DNA of 64,000 nt from Chitinophaga ginsengisegetis (GTDB lineage: Bacteria > Bacteroidota > Bacteroidia > Chitinophagales > Chitinophagaceae): positions 682,001 through 746,000 of the forward strand of contig NZ_FUZZ01000002.1 in NCBI RefSeq assembly GCF_900168065.1, given 5' to 3'. Position 1 is the first letter of the stretch, and every line of letters begins with the position of its first letter. The notes under the pieces were generated by a model, which saw nothing but the letters and a program-made list of their open reading frames with translations, did no database searches and was not told the DNA's origin. The translations under genes and the position numbers were made by a program. Positions 37,401 through 46,463 of this stretch are shown here, piece after piece.

Positions 37401-37789
37401 CCGGCATCGGCGTCCAGCAGCATATTCGCCAGCATTTCATTGCTGCGGCGGATGATCACTTTATCATCTGCTATAAAATATTCCAGGGAAAACGGCGCCA
37501 GCAACTCTTTCAGCACATTGCCTACTTTCTGGTGTTTTGCCCGGATAGTTACCACGCTGTTAAAGATCTCTTTATTAACCGCATAGCTGAAAGAGAGATT
37601 GGCGCTGGCGCCTATCTCATCCAGGGCATCATGCAATGCTCCTCCTTCCACTTTCAGCGTAATCCTTTTTTCGAGCAGCTGGGCTTCGGTGTGCTTGGCC
37701 AGCAATGTTAGTGTGGTACTACATACAACGACTACAATACACAATGACATTTTCATTAGCATGCCTATTACAGGTACACATTTTTTCAT
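34448..37789 (-). CDS. SusC/RagA-type TonB-dependent transporter with STN domain
   Basis: 1113 residues: N-terminal signal (IVVVVCSTTLTLLAKHTEA), STN domain about 40-120 (GGALHDALDEIGASANLSF, LKELLAPFSLEYFIADDKV), beta domain about 130-210 (KVVNEKDEPLPGVSVRVKD), TonB-box-like VVVGYGSQKKASLT, plug (ALQGQVPGLFIQQTDGMPG, DNISILKDASATAIYGARA) and barrel to YTFGLNLKF. The STN domain links it to FecR 37953-38930. A 163-bp gap with a small hairpin separates it from fecR. Likely cargo is a fucose-containing oligosaccharide, judged only from the GH29 gene downstream. Confidence 0.96.
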   Translation of the reverse strand: MKKCVPVIGMLMKMSLCIVVVVCSTTLTLLAKHTEAQLLEKRITLKVEGGALHDALDEIGASANLSFSYAVNKEIFNSVVTIRAKHQKVGNVLKELLAPFSLEYFIADDKVIIRRSNEMLANMLLDADAGLMYKDIRGKVVNEKDEPLPGVSVRVKDASMAAVTDEKGEYVLKGIPENAVLIVSFMGYNTQEIASGKDTQLRIVLTEDTKKLGEIVVVGYGSQKKASLTSAVASVKGAAVAERPVPNVVNALQGQVPGLFIQQTDGMPGTNNNKLNIRGISTLSSNPVLVLIDGVAGQLETVNPQDIDNISILKDASATAIYGARASGGVILVTTRKGKLNSKPSLAYDAYAGIQQPTYLPKLVDAVSFMRKWNESQLNDNPDATVRFSDADIQKYASGELPSTDWISAIFKENALQMQHNVGVSGGTKNTDYFVSLGYLKQEGLVQGVMNERFTSRVNINTQILDNLKFGINTVYMNAPKSFAGAGIYTTAMHWAYILNPTEWAYTPQGRDRSYRGGSQPVAIINHGGFENYKDNYFNTNLTLDYGITKNLSVKGQYSYNSRDIKHKIFRATYKLYDDEENLVTTQQSPNSLNDDYNTAINQTFIGTLNYGLQVKQHDFKALLGYSQESMKYDSYSLGRQDFLNNDIHVINGGSVKKDYWSTGGGAYEWAIQSMFGRLSYSFKDRYLLEVNGRYDGSSRFKNNRWGFFPSVSAGWRISEEDFLKGSDIVSNLKLRGSYGKVGNQNATGTDTRGIYSWASLIGTGASYFNDKAQTTTYYNNTANPDLTWEEKVTGNIGVDAGFFDEKFTLTADVFKEKTTGILLTPSVPSTFGRDAPVMNLGRMSNWGWEVSAGYQNRDNKLKYGVMVNIYDSRNKILDLGGTPDVLQENPVMVGQSRWTWYGYKALGLYQSDEEVKASPAYKPQNKAGDIKYQDTNGDGQITPEDRVILGDADPHLMFGVNANFSWKQFDLSMLFQGVLKNKTYLTGYAVSPFNYGGSFTTDLMDSWTPQNKGARYPLMRQDLSVNYDFSDWWLYDSKYVRLKNLQLGYNVPNNILQRAKIGQLRFYFMMENVLTLKSKRFPKNFDPEIDNWQSGVNFPQMKTYTFGLNLKF

Positions 37790-37878
37790 ACTTTTACGTA
37801 GATTAAGGTTGAGTAAAAACTAGCTGCCATCGGTTACCAGGCCAGTGTGGCATACTAGCGTTAAGACTTAACTTTCAG

Positions 37879-37894
37879 CCTCCCGCAAGGGAGG
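37879..37894. repeat. Short hairpin between fecR and susC
   Basis: CCTCCC (37879-37884), loop GCAA, GGGAGG (37889-37894). On the plus strand a TTCTTTTT tract follows; on the minus (coding) strand it is followed by CTGAAAG. It lies in the 163-bp gap where a susC-specific promoter is expected. Confidence 0.55.
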
Positions 37895-37952
37895 TTCTTT
37901 TTATGTAGGTGGCGCTTCTTTATGCATAGGTTGGTGGTTTATTTCATAACGT

Positions 37953-38930
37953 TCAGCATTCCTTATCCTTCCTGATGATGTAGGTAGTACCATTGTGCTC
38001 CAGGGTAGCGTTGAGCGACAGGCACAGCTGCCGCAACGCTTTCTCCAGTGTGCCGTTGGTATTAAACTCCCCGAAATAAAAACAGTTGGAAATATCTCCG
38101 GTGATCTCAATTTTTACGTTATAATAATATCCCAGCTCGGCTGCCACTTCCCGCAGGCCCGCCCGGTCGTATTTCAGGATGCCTTCGCGCCGGCTCAATA
38201 AATTGCCGGTGGCTACCCCGTCTTCCTTCGTGATCTTCCCCGTAGCCTTGCTAAACACCGCCCGCTGGCTGGGAGATACATGCACCGCGCTATCCGCGTT
38301 GCCTACCGCCACCTTACCCGTTAACACCGTTACCGCCACATCCGGCTGCGCATCAAATGCCCGGATGTTAAAGGAAGTGCCCAACACCCGCGTATCTACC
38401 CGTCCGCTGTGAATAATAAAAGGCTGCGCCGCATCGGTAGCTACCTCAAAAAAGGCTTCGCCATTCAATGTAAGTTCACGGCTTCCTTTCCCGAAAGCAG
38501 CTGTATATTCCAGCCGGGAGGCCGGGCTAAGCCAAACGATGGTACTATCGGGCAGCTGTATCTTCTTGTGTTCCCCTGCTTTAGTGGCCACCAGTTGCTG
38601 CTGCGAATGAACAGCCATTGGCTCCGGAGGGCGCTGGAAATACCACCAGCCGGCTGCTGCGAGTACCAGCAGCACTGCTGCTGCCGCAGCGATTTTTGTC
38701 CACCACACGCGTTTCACCGGCGCTGTTCCCGGCTCCGCAGTCCGGATGCGCAGCAACAACTGTTGCTCCATTTCCGCCTCCAGTAAGGATTTAGCGCCAA
38801 GCTGCGCTTCGTCCCACTCCGTGGTAGATTTGAAACTGTGATAGTAATTCATCAATGATTGTATCTCCTCCTTACTCGCCGAGCCGTTCATCCATTTATC
38901 TATCAATGAAAAAAACTCCTGTCTGTTCAT
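37953..38930 (-). CDS. FecR family anti-sigma/sigma regulator
   Basis: The 325 residues have the usual plan: cytoplasmic part about 1-74 (SLIDKWMNGSASKEEIQSL), TM helix about 77-98 (IAAAAAVLLVLAAAGWWYF), FecR domain (IQLPDSTIVWLSPASRLEY, GEAFFEVATDAAQPFIIHS, RVLGTSFNIRAF) and a DUF4974-like tail (DRAGLREVAAELGYYYNVK, TLEKALRQLCLSLNATLEH). It is the signal relay between SusC 34448-37789 and sigma 38992-39564, 61 bp downstream of the latter. Confidence 0.95.
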   Translation of the reverse strand: MNRQEFFSLIDKWMNGSASKEEIQSLMNYYHSFKSTTEWDEAQLGAKSLLEAEMEQQLLLRIRTAEPGTAPVKRVWWTKIAAAAAVLLVLAAAGWWYFQRPPEPMAVHSQQQLVATKAGEHKKIQLPDSTIVWLSPASRLEYTAAFGKGSRELTLNGEAFFEVATDAAQPFIIHSGRVDTRVLGTSFNIRAFDAQPDVAVTVLTGKVAVGNADSAVHVSPSQRAVFSKATGKITKEDGVATGNLLSRREGILKYDRAGLREVAAELGYYYNVKIEITGDISNCFYFGEFNTNGTLEKALRQLCLSLNATLEHNGTTYIIRKDKEC

Positions 38931-38991
38931 ACGGGGTATTTTATCATTAGTGACAAAAAAGAAGGGCTACCCCCAAAGCAGGAAAAAAAAA

Positions 38992-39564
38992 TTATTTATT
39001 AATAAGCAGGAGCAGCAACAAAGCATAGCCCAGGGCGGACCGCAGCTTACGGATGGCAATATTGATCTGGTTTTCAACGGTTTTCACCGAAACATTCAAC
39101 TGTGTGGCAATCTCTTTATAGGAAAGATGTTGCTCCCGGCTCATCCGGAATATGATCCGGCATTTCTCCGGCAAGGTGTCTATCAGGGTATTCAGCAGGG
39201 ATTGCAGCTCTTTTACGGCCAGCTTACTTTCCGGCGAAGCGGCTTCCATCCGCTCCATCATATGATCAAACAACTCCTCCCGCACCGGGTTTTGCCGGAT
39301 ATACCGGAATACCTTGTAACGGATGCTGGCAGAAAGATAAGCCTTCAGGGAAACGGTTAATTGAATGCGATGGGACTTTTGCCACAGCTCTGTAAACAGC
39401 TCCTGTACCAGGTCTTTACAGGCTTCTTTGTCTTTCAGCACCTGGTAGGCCGACAAGAACAGCGGTTCCCAATGCCGCTTATACAACAGGGTTAGCGCCT
39501 GTTCATTACCCGACTGCAGCAACAACAACAATTCTTCATCTGTTTGCCCCTCAATGGCCGGCAT
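38992..39564 (-). CDS. ECF RNA polymerase sigma factor
   Basis: 190 residues. Region 2: SGNEQALTLLYKRHWEPLF and KEACKDLVQELFTELWQKS; region 4: LIDTLPEKCRIIFRMSREQ and LSYKEIATQLNVSVKTVEN. A hydrophobic tail (LGYALLLLLLINK) is common in this Bacteroidota ECF group. Expected to activate the SusCD-fucosidase operon when released by FecR. A terminator at 39676-39712 insulates it from the TlpA gene upstream. Confidence 0.95.
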   Translation of the reverse strand: MPAIEGQTDEELLLLLQSGNEQALTLLYKRHWEPLFLSAYQVLKDKEACKDLVQELFTELWQKSHRIQLTVSLKAYLSASIRYKVFRYIRQNPVREELFDHMMERMEAASPESKLAVKELQSLLNTLIDTLPEKCRIIFRMSREQHLSYKEIATQLNVSVKTVENQINIAIRKLRSALGYALLLLLLINK

Positions 39565-39675
39565 GGCTGATATTAATTTTTTTATATGAAGGTGGAATAC
39601 CGGGGGTAAATATAGAGTTTATATTATTATCCTTTGGGCAAAAAAGATGAGTGGCGTTCCGGCCCCGGGTGTATA

Positions 39676-39712
39676 CCATAAAATAACAGGACCGGCCAAT
39701 TGGCCAGCCCTG
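39676..39712 (-). terminator. Terminator after the TlpA-like gene
   Basis: An 11-bp imperfect stem (39687-39697 with 39702-39712, two G-T pairs) around an AATT loop contains the palindrome GGCCAATTGGCC. On the minus strand it is followed by TTATTTTAT. It separates the locus from the right from sigma 38992-39564. Confidence 0.75.
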
Positions 39713-39739
39713 CTGCATAAATGGGGTTTCAATATTGTA

Positions 39740-41242
39740 TTATGCCTGTTTCTCCAGCAACAACCGGATCATATCTTCCAGCATCAACTCCGCATCATGA
39801 TTCTGAATCATGAAATTCTTGAAAATGATCTTACCATCCTGGTCAATCAGGTAATTCGTGGGCGCGCCTCTTACCGGGAGGTTCTGCCGGTTGGTTTCCA
39901 CATCTTTCAATGGCGTAAAGCTATATTTACTGGATTTCACAAACGGTACCACATATGCATCCTGGTCGCGCACAATGTTAATGCCCAGGTAGGATACCGG
40001 CTGACCATTAAAATTCTTCAGCACCTTTTCAAAGTGAGGAAACTCTCCCCTGCAGGGGCCACAGCCGGGAAACCAGAAGGTAAGCAATACCACTTTGCCT
40101 TTGTAGTCTTTCATGGATACTTTACCATCGGCTAAATAGGACTCCAGCGAAAAAGACGCTTCCTTAGCCCCTGTATTCAACTGTTGCTTCAGCTCCTCAT
40201 AAATTGCGCTTTCTGTTTTACCGGCTTCCTTACCATAGGCCAGTAGCGGCGCTTTCAACGACCTGGCCGGTGTGGCCACGTAGTACTTCATCAGGGTATC
40301 ATACGCCTGCTGCGGATGTCCGCCCTGGTTAGCTACTTTTGCTTTGAGCAATGCCAGCGTTTGCGGCATGCTGCCCCATCTCTTTGGCTTTATGTTATTC
40401 AGTACCGCGGCGGCTTCACTGGTTTTATTATCTGCCAGTAGTTTTTCGGCGGCTATAAACTGGCCGGCCAGCTTTGCATTTTTCTCAAACCCTTCTTTGC
40501 TTTCTGATTCCAGACCAGGCGTTGCTGCCAGGTCAGTGGCCAGCTTCAGCGCTTCCGAAGGATTGTCAGATAACAGCAGATCAAAGTATTCTTCCATACC
40601 GGAATTGGACCAGCTGAACTTTGATACCGGGAAATCACGGCGCATCTGCTCATACAGTGCCTTCTTTTTCTGCATATCCGGTGCACGGAAAGCCATCCAA
40701 TACAATGCCTGTGCTCCGCGCTGACTTTCCGGGAATTTCTTGATCAACTCATTACACATCTCCCGGTATTTCTCCGGATCATCTTTTTCAAGGGAATTGG
40801 CATAGTAAAAAAGATAATCTGCATTATCCGGTTCTGCGGCAGCCGCTTTACCCATAAAGTCCCGCGCCTTGTCAAATTCGCCCCAGCGCTCTGCATCTAT
40901 CGACAGCTCCTGCCAGGCATCCGCCAGTTTCGGATTCAGCGCCACCGCCTTCAGCAGGAAAGGACGGGCTGCAGGGCTTTCCATGTTTGTATAAAATTTA
41001 CCGTAGCCATAAGCGATACCCGCTTCTTTGGGGAACTTTTTGGTCCACAGCTGGTATTGCTTTACAACAGCGGCACTGTCTTTCCACATGGCTTGTATGT
41101 ATGCGTCATGCGCGGCAATATTCTCCGGATGTTTATTAATAACGCCTATCAGGCTATCGCCTTTTTGCTTCAACTGCGCATTGGCCATTGAAGGCAACGA
41201 CAGCAAAGCCGCTGTGATTAAATGATTGAAAGTGATTTTCAT
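39740..41242 (-). CDS. Exported TlpA-like thioredoxin-fold protein with TPR-like region
   Basis: 500 residues with a signal peptide (LITAALLSLPSMANAQ). Residues about 40-350 are helical and TPR-like (AYGYGKFYTNMESPAARPF, GAQALYWMAFRAPDMQKKK). The C-terminal thioredoxin domain (about 365-500) contains VVLLTFWFPGCGPCRGEF with the redox pair Cys394/Cys397 and the cis-Pro loop VRGAPTNYLIDQDGKII. A periplasmic disulfide reductase/isomerase-type role is likely. It is the last gene of a regulated SusCD locus, 39 bp after SusD; TlpA proteins are often found in this position in Bacteroidota, but their link to uptake is unclear. Confidence 0.9.
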   Translation of the reverse strand: MKITFNHLITAALLSLPSMANAQLKQKGDSLIGVINKHPENIAAHDAYIQAMWKDSAAVVKQYQLWTKKFPKEAGIAYGYGKFYTNMESPAARPFLLKAVALNPKLADAWQELSIDAERWGEFDKARDFMGKAAAAEPDNADYLFYYANSLEKDDPEKYREMCNELIKKFPESQRGAQALYWMAFRAPDMQKKKALYEQMRRDFPVSKFSWSNSGMEEYFDLLLSDNPSEALKLATDLAATPGLESESKEGFEKNAKLAGQFIAAEKLLADNKTSEAAAVLNNIKPKRWGSMPQTLALLKAKVANQGGHPQQAYDTLMKYYVATPARSLKAPLLAYGKEAGKTESAIYEELKQQLNTGAKEASFSLESYLADGKVSMKDYKGKVVLLTFWFPGCGPCRGEFPHFEKVLKNFNGQPVSYLGINIVRDQDAYVVPFVKSSKYSFTPLKDVETNRQNLPVRGAPTNYLIDQDGKIIFKNFMIQNHDAELMLEDMIRLLLEKQA

Positions 41243-41281
41243 AATGCTGGTGTTTGACGGTATATAATTTTATGTAGATAA

Positions 41282-42853
41282 TTACCAACCGGGATTCTGC
41301 TCCGGTACTTTACCCGCAGGATACTTTTGCAGCTGGTCCTGTGGTATCGGGAAATAATACATTTTGTCTTCGAAAAACCGCTGTTCCAGTGGCACCGAAG
41401 TATAAGTCCGGGCGCCGTTTACGATGCCAACCTGCATCGCCCGGATGGCTGCGCCGATCATCGTAGCGCCGGTACCCCACCTGCGGATATCGTTGAACCG
41501 CTGGCCTTCAAATGCCAGTTCCACGGTGCGTTCACGCACATAATCATCCCATGTGAGTGTGCCGGTTATTTCCGGCATATTTACCCGCTTACGCAGCAGG
41601 TTCACATACGTGCGCGCTTCACCGGGATTATTCAGTTTCAGCTGGCACTCTGCATAGTTGAGATATACTTCGCCCAACCGCATCATGATACAGTTCTGGT
41701 AGTTGGTGTTATTACCGCCGAAAATATAATTTGGGTTCATGAACTTGCGCAGCAGGTAACCTGTGATGGCGGTGCTGGACGTACCGGGGTTCATGGCTGA
41801 TCCCAGCTTTAAGTCCATTTCGGTATTCATCCAGGTAGTGCCATCGTAGATAACGCTGGCATGCAGGCGCGGATCGCGGTTAGCATAAGGATGCGCCGGA
41901 TCATATAAGGCAGATTGGTTCCAGGGTTTACCATCTGTCATCAGGTACTGGTCTACCATGTTCTGCGTAGGACAATCCCGCACACTGCCAAAGCCGGTGA
42001 AGTAAGTAGAGTTGTTGTAGTCGTCCAGCGAATGTACCTGTCCGCTTAAATCTCCCGCATATTCTTTATTAAAAATAACTTCGCTGTTATCATCATTCTC
42101 CGGGAAAAACATCGCGCCATAATCCGGGAAAAGAGAGAAGCCGCCTTTGTCAATTACCTCTTTGGCGGCAGCTGCCGCGCCGCTGTAGTCCTTATGATTC
42201 AGCAGCAGCCGTGCTTTCATGGCTAATGCTGCAAAACGGGTAGCCCGTCCTGTGGAGGAAGCAGGGTAGCTTCCCGGCAGGATGGCCGCGGCATCGTCCA
42301 GGTCTTTCACCATAAAATTTATACAGGCTTCATCAGTAGCGCGACCCATTGTCAGCTCATCATTCAGTGTCAGTACTTTATCTATAATCGGGAAACGCCC
42401 GAAAGTAAAGTAGAGATCCATATAATGCAGTGCCCGGAGAAACAGCATCTCGCCTTTGATCTGTTGCTTTCCACCGGCACTGAGGGGCGTTTCATCCAGG
42501 TGCGATAACACGGAATTGCAGTTCCGCACCGCCGTATAGGTGTTTGTCCAGAGGTCGGTGTTGATATTGGAAGAAGGAGAATACTGCCCCGAATTAATCT
42601 GGTTGGACTCCAGGAACGACTTGGCGGCTTTGGCTTCATCGGTAATATCGCAGATCATCCAGTTTCCCGCATCATCATAGATTGCGTGTATTTTGCTGTA
42701 CGATTCCAGCACCACCCTGCTGATGAGGGCACTGTCTTTCCATACGTTGCTGTCGCTGTAAAGGTTCAGGGGGCCTTTATTCAACGCCTCTTTATTACAG
42801 GCAACTGTTCCCACCGTTGCAGCAAGGGCTATATAGCTGATTAATCTTTTCAT
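41282..42853 (-). CDS. SusD/RagB-like outer-membrane lipoprotein
   Basis: 523 residues with lipoprotein signal (MKRLISYIALAATVGTVAC, Cys19). SusD features: NKGPLNLYSDSNVWKDSAL, GEMLFLRALHYMDLYFTFG, RAMKAR-like helix RFAALAMKARLLLNHKDYS, MMRLGEVYLNYAECQLKLN, LLRKRVNMPEITG, RERTVELAFEGQRFNDIRR and the C-terminal YYFPIPQDQLQ. Partner of the SusC 40 bp upstream. No glycosidase in the locus, so the substrate is unknown. Confidence 0.95.
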   Translation of the reverse strand: MKRLISYIALAATVGTVACNKEALNKGPLNLYSDSNVWKDSALISRVVLESYSKIHAIYDDAGNWMICDITDEAKAAKSFLESNQINSGQYSPSSNINTDLWTNTYTAVRNCNSVLSHLDETPLSAGGKQQIKGEMLFLRALHYMDLYFTFGRFPIIDKVLTLNDELTMGRATDEACINFMVKDLDDAAAILPGSYPASSTGRATRFAALAMKARLLLNHKDYSGAAAAAKEVIDKGGFSLFPDYGAMFFPENDDNSEVIFNKEYAGDLSGQVHSLDDYNNSTYFTGFGSVRDCPTQNMVDQYLMTDGKPWNQSALYDPAHPYANRDPRLHASVIYDGTTWMNTEMDLKLGSAMNPGTSSTAITGYLLRKFMNPNYIFGGNNTNYQNCIMMRLGEVYLNYAECQLKLNNPGEARTYVNLLRKRVNMPEITGTLTWDDYVRERTVELAFEGQRFNDIRRWGTGATMIGAAIRAMQVGIVNGARTYTSVPLEQRFFEDKMYYFPIPQDQLQKYPAGKVPEQNPGW

Positions 42854-42893
42854 TTGAGAGCATTAGTTGGTTCAATAAATTCGTTTCCACTGA

Positions 42894-45800
42894 TCAGAAC
42901 TGCAGCGTTAAACCGGCTGCGAATGATTTCATCAGCGGATCACGTACCTGCCCCGCACTTTCCGGGTCAAACGATTTAAAATGAGTGAAAGTGAAGAGAT
43001 TGTTCGCGCTCACACTAATACGCAAACTCTTTGCGCCAATACGCTGAAGTACGCTGCCAGGCAGGCCATAAGCCAGCTCTATGTTCTTCACCCGCAGGTA
43101 AGCCGTATTGCGCGCCCAGTAATCAGAGCTTTCCTCATTATTCTGATTGTTGTACCACAAACGCGGATAAGAAGCATTGGTGTGAGTGGGTGTCCAGCGG
43201 TCCAGTTTATCTGTGGTGGCAGGCAGATTCGTATAGGCGTACCCTTGTACATCCCCCGCACCCTGCATCAGCACATTCAGCTCAAGACTGCTGTACTTCA
43301 CTCCCCAGCGGATACCGTACTGGATTTTAGGGAAAAATGAAGCGCCAAAGAAAACCTGGTCCCTGGCTGTAATGGCGCCATCGCCATCTACATCCTTATA
43401 CCGGATATCACCGGGCGCAGTGCCAGGGTAGAGCGGCTTAGGCCCTTTGGTAATTTCTTCTTCACTCTGATAGAGGCCCTCAGATATGTATCCAACCGCC
43501 TGCGTGCCTACCCTGTTATAAAAATAACCGATAGACTTCCCGGTTGCCTTCTGCCATTCCGGGATGCTTTGTGATTCAGGATAGTAGACAACCTTATTCT
43601 TACTAAAACTAAAATTCGGAGAAATAAAATAAGAGAACTTCCCGAAGTGTTGCGCATGACTTAAAACAACTTCCAGCCCCCTGGTATCCACAATACCGCT
43701 GTTGATATCAGGCAGCCCGATACCAATTACAGCAGGCACCTGCTGTGCCGGCGGCGCCAGGATATCTTTTGTTCTTTTCTGAAAATAATCTGCTTCCAGC
43801 GTTAAGAGATCCTGCTTGTAATGCGCTTCCACGCCTATGTTGGCAATTACCGCACGTTCCCAGGTAAATACCGGGTTAGGTAACACATTAGGCGATAACG
43901 TTTGATAATACTGCGGCGTAGCGCCTCCCAGTGAATATCCCGGCGTAGCGCCCAAAGCATACGTGGTCAGGAACTGGTACGGATCTACACGGTCGTTACC
44001 CAGCTGCCCCCACGACGCTCTTACCTTCAGGAAATCAAGATCGTTGGATACATTATCCATGAAAGGTTCTTCAGATAAAACCCACCCGGCAGACAGCGAC
44101 GGGAAAAATCCATAACGCTGGTCAGGAGGGAAAATATCAGACCCGTCATACCGGAAGTTAAACTGGAACAGGTAGCGCGATGCATAGTTGTAAGACAAAC
44201 GGCCTACCAAACCCCGCCTGGCATTCTGCGTGCCTGAACCGCCATTGGTAACGCGCGTAGGATCGCCTAAGTCCAGCTGTGACAAACTGGAAGACACAAA
44301 GCCCGAACGCTGTGTATTAAAATTATCACCGGTATTATTGGTTTGTGTATAAAGCAGCAAACCGGATAAATCATGTTTACCAAACGACCGGTCGTATTGC
44401 GCGCCGGCTTCCAGCGTGAGGCTCTGCGTTTGCGCAAAGGTTTCCCGGAGGTAAGGCTCAGTAGGATAAGGCGTTGCTTTCTTAAAATTGCCTGCCGCAT
44501 TAATACTATACATATCATACGGTGTGGCAAAGCGTTTACCAAAAGTGTAAAGCTTATCAAAGGAGCCATTGGCTTTCAGCGACAACCCTTTTACAAAAGG
44601 AATATCGTACTGTATGTTGACTACCGAATTAAAGATATTGGTATTGGTAAGATTGTAACCAGATGCGCCTATCGATTGCTGGTAAGCATTGCCGCGCTGC
44701 TCCGGCACAACAGCATACAATCCATTGGTGAAGCGGTTTGCACGGATAGGCGGGGTTGAATACATATTACTGATAACGTACTCCGAACCATACACCGCTT
44801 CTGAATTTTGTTTGCTGAATGACCCGCTGAGGTTCATCGTCACCTTCAGATCGCGCGTTACCTTTGCTTCCAGGTTGCTGCGCAGGTTATAACGGCTGTA
44901 ACCTTCTACCGGTACCAGTCCGCTGTTTTTTGAATAACCTCCGGAAATAAAGTAACGGATGTTTTCACTTCCGCCTGCGGCAGATAAATTATAATTGCTT
45001 TGCCACAAAGAAGTAGCCAGCACTTCGTCGATCCAATTCACATTTGGATAATAATTTGGATCGGAACCATCCTTATATTTCTGCAGGGCTTCATCACTGA
45101 AACCCATACCCACACCCGGCTGGTATAATCCTTCATTCTTCAGCGCTTCATTGTAAGTAGTGGCATAGTCAAAAGCATTCATCTGCTTATAATATTGCGT
45201 AGGACGCTGGTTCACCACGTTGGCCGCAAAAGTGATACTGGGTTTGCCGATGTTTCCTTTTTTGGTAGTCACCAGTATTACCCCGTTGGCCGCACGCGCG
45301 CCATATACAGAAATCGCCGACGCATCTTTCAGCACGGATATTACATCAATATCGTTGGCATTCAGATCATCCAGCCGCCTGTCGGGAATACCATCTATTA
45401 CTACCAGCGGGGCAGAGTTATTAAAGGTGCTCAGCCCACGCACAAAAAGCGTAGAACCCGCTCCCGGCGCACCACCGGATTTTACCGCGTACAGTCCTGG
45501 CAACCGGCCCGCCAGCATATCCGATACCGCTATACTGGAATGATTTTCTGTAAGTTCCTTTGATCTTACAGAAGACATCGATTCTGTTTTGTTTCGTTCG
45601 GTAGTGGTGCCGTATCCGATAATTACAGAAGCATTCAGCTCTGTAAGCACAGGCTTCAGCGAAATGGTGAGCTGTACCGGGATTTCGCCTACTTTAATGT
45701 TTCTTTCGAAAGATCCGAAACCGACAAAAGTCACGATGACGGTGTAATTACCAACAGCAAGATTTCTGAAAGTAAAAGAGCCATCTTCTTTGGTAACCGT

Positions 45801-46289
45801 GCCCCTGTTAAAAGGCCGCAGGCTTACCGTGGCTCCCGGTATGGGTTTCCCCTGGTGATCTACCACCACACCGGTTACAATGCCGGACGCCGATGGTAAC
45901 TCCATCAATGGCCGGGCCATTACCATTTTTCTGCCAATGGTCACCAGCTTATTTTCTTCATCAATACGCCAGGTAAACGGCAGTCCCCGCATAGCCTGCT
46001 CCAGTGCCTGCCGGAGCGAGGCATTTTTTAATTGTATACTTACGGGTGCGGATTGCCGCAGCAGTTGTGCATCATAAAAGAAATGATAAGTACTCTGTTT
46101 TTTAATACCTGTCAATACTTTTTCAAGTGAAGCCTCTTTCAATGATAATGTAATCTCCTGAGACACCCCTTTTGCACTTACATGCAGACATAGCACAACA
46201 ATCAGGAAAAAATTCAATCTCATAATGAGCATCGTTTTTTTAAGGAGGGAACGGGCAAAGAAATGCCCATAGCAATTACTTAATTGCAT
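42894..46289 (-). CDS. SusC/RagA-type TonB-dependent transporter with STN domain
   Basis: 1131 residues. ATG 46289 gives the long pre-sequence typical of Chitinophaga-type SusC; the hydrophobic core is MRLNFFLIVVLCLHVSAKG, so ATG 46232 or 46223 are alternatives. STN domain about 45-125 (EASLEKVLTGIKKQSTYHF), beta domain (GVVVDHQGKPIPGATVSLR), VIIGYGTTTERNKTESMS, plug (MLAGRLPGLYAVKSGGAPG, DVISVLKDASAISVYGARA), barrel ending SFAAGLTLQF. Coupled by its STN domain to FecR 46464-47639. Cargo unknown. Confidence 0.96.
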   Translation of the reverse strand: MQLSNCYGHFFARSLLKKTMLIMRLNFFLIVVLCLHVSAKGVSQEITLSLKEASLEKVLTGIKKQSTYHFFYDAQLLRQSAPVSIQLKNASLRQALEQAMRGLPFTWRIDEENKLVTIGRKMVMARPLMELPSASGIVTGVVVDHQGKPIPGATVSLRPFNRGTVTKEDGSFTFRNLAVGNYTVIVTFVGFGSFERNIKVGEIPVQLTISLKPVLTELNASVIIGYGTTTERNKTESMSSVRSKELTENHSSIAVSDMLAGRLPGLYAVKSGGAPGAGSTLFVRGLSTFNNSAPLVVIDGIPDRRLDDLNANDIDVISVLKDASAISVYGARAANGVILVTTKKGNIGKPSITFAANVVNQRPTQYYKQMNAFDYATTYNEALKNEGLYQPGVGMGFSDEALQKYKDGSDPNYYPNVNWIDEVLATSLWQSNYNLSAAGGSENIRYFISGGYSKNSGLVPVEGYSRYNLRSNLEAKVTRDLKVTMNLSGSFSKQNSEAVYGSEYVISNMYSTPPIRANRFTNGLYAVVPEQRGNAYQQSIGASGYNLTNTNIFNSVVNIQYDIPFVKGLSLKANGSFDKLYTFGKRFATPYDMYSINAAGNFKKATPYPTEPYLRETFAQTQSLTLEAGAQYDRSFGKHDLSGLLLYTQTNNTGDNFNTQRSGFVSSSLSQLDLGDPTRVTNGGSGTQNARRGLVGRLSYNYASRYLFQFNFRYDGSDIFPPDQRYGFFPSLSAGWVLSEEPFMDNVSNDLDFLKVRASWGQLGNDRVDPYQFLTTYALGATPGYSLGGATPQYYQTLSPNVLPNPVFTWERAVIANIGVEAHYKQDLLTLEADYFQKRTKDILAPPAQQVPAVIGIGLPDINSGIVDTRGLEVVLSHAQHFGKFSYFISPNFSFSKNKVVYYPESQSIPEWQKATGKSIGYFYNRVGTQAVGYISEGLYQSEEEITKGPKPLYPGTAPGDIRYKDVDGDGAITARDQVFFGASFFPKIQYGIRWGVKYSSLELNVLMQGAGDVQGYAYTNLPATTDKLDRWTPTHTNASYPRLWYNNQNNEESSDYWARNTAYLRVKNIELAYGLPGSVLQRIGAKSLRISVSANNLFTFTHFKSFDPESAGQVRDPLMKSFAAGLTLQF

Positions 46290-46357
46290 ACATTTGTAGT
46301 GTTTGGGTGAATTGATTAAACTTTCTTTAGTCGGATGGTTGTCGGTAAACCCGGATT

Positions 46358-46386
46358 AAACAGAAGTGTTGCAAGCACTTCTGTTT
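46358..46386. repeat. Inverted repeat between fecR and susC
   Basis: AAACAGAAGTG (46358-46368) and CACTTCTGTTT (46376-46386) pair over 11 bp with a TTGCAAG loop. The plus strand continues into TTGTTTTTT. It shares the core GAAGTGTT-N5-CACTTC with the hairpin at 12353-12378, in the same place relative to its fecR and susC. Confidence 0.6.
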
Positions 46387-46463
46387 TGTTTTTTAAGACG
46401 TATTTTTTTTCATTGATGGTTGGTTGGTTTTTGGTTGATAATAAATCCTGTTTGGTTGACAGA

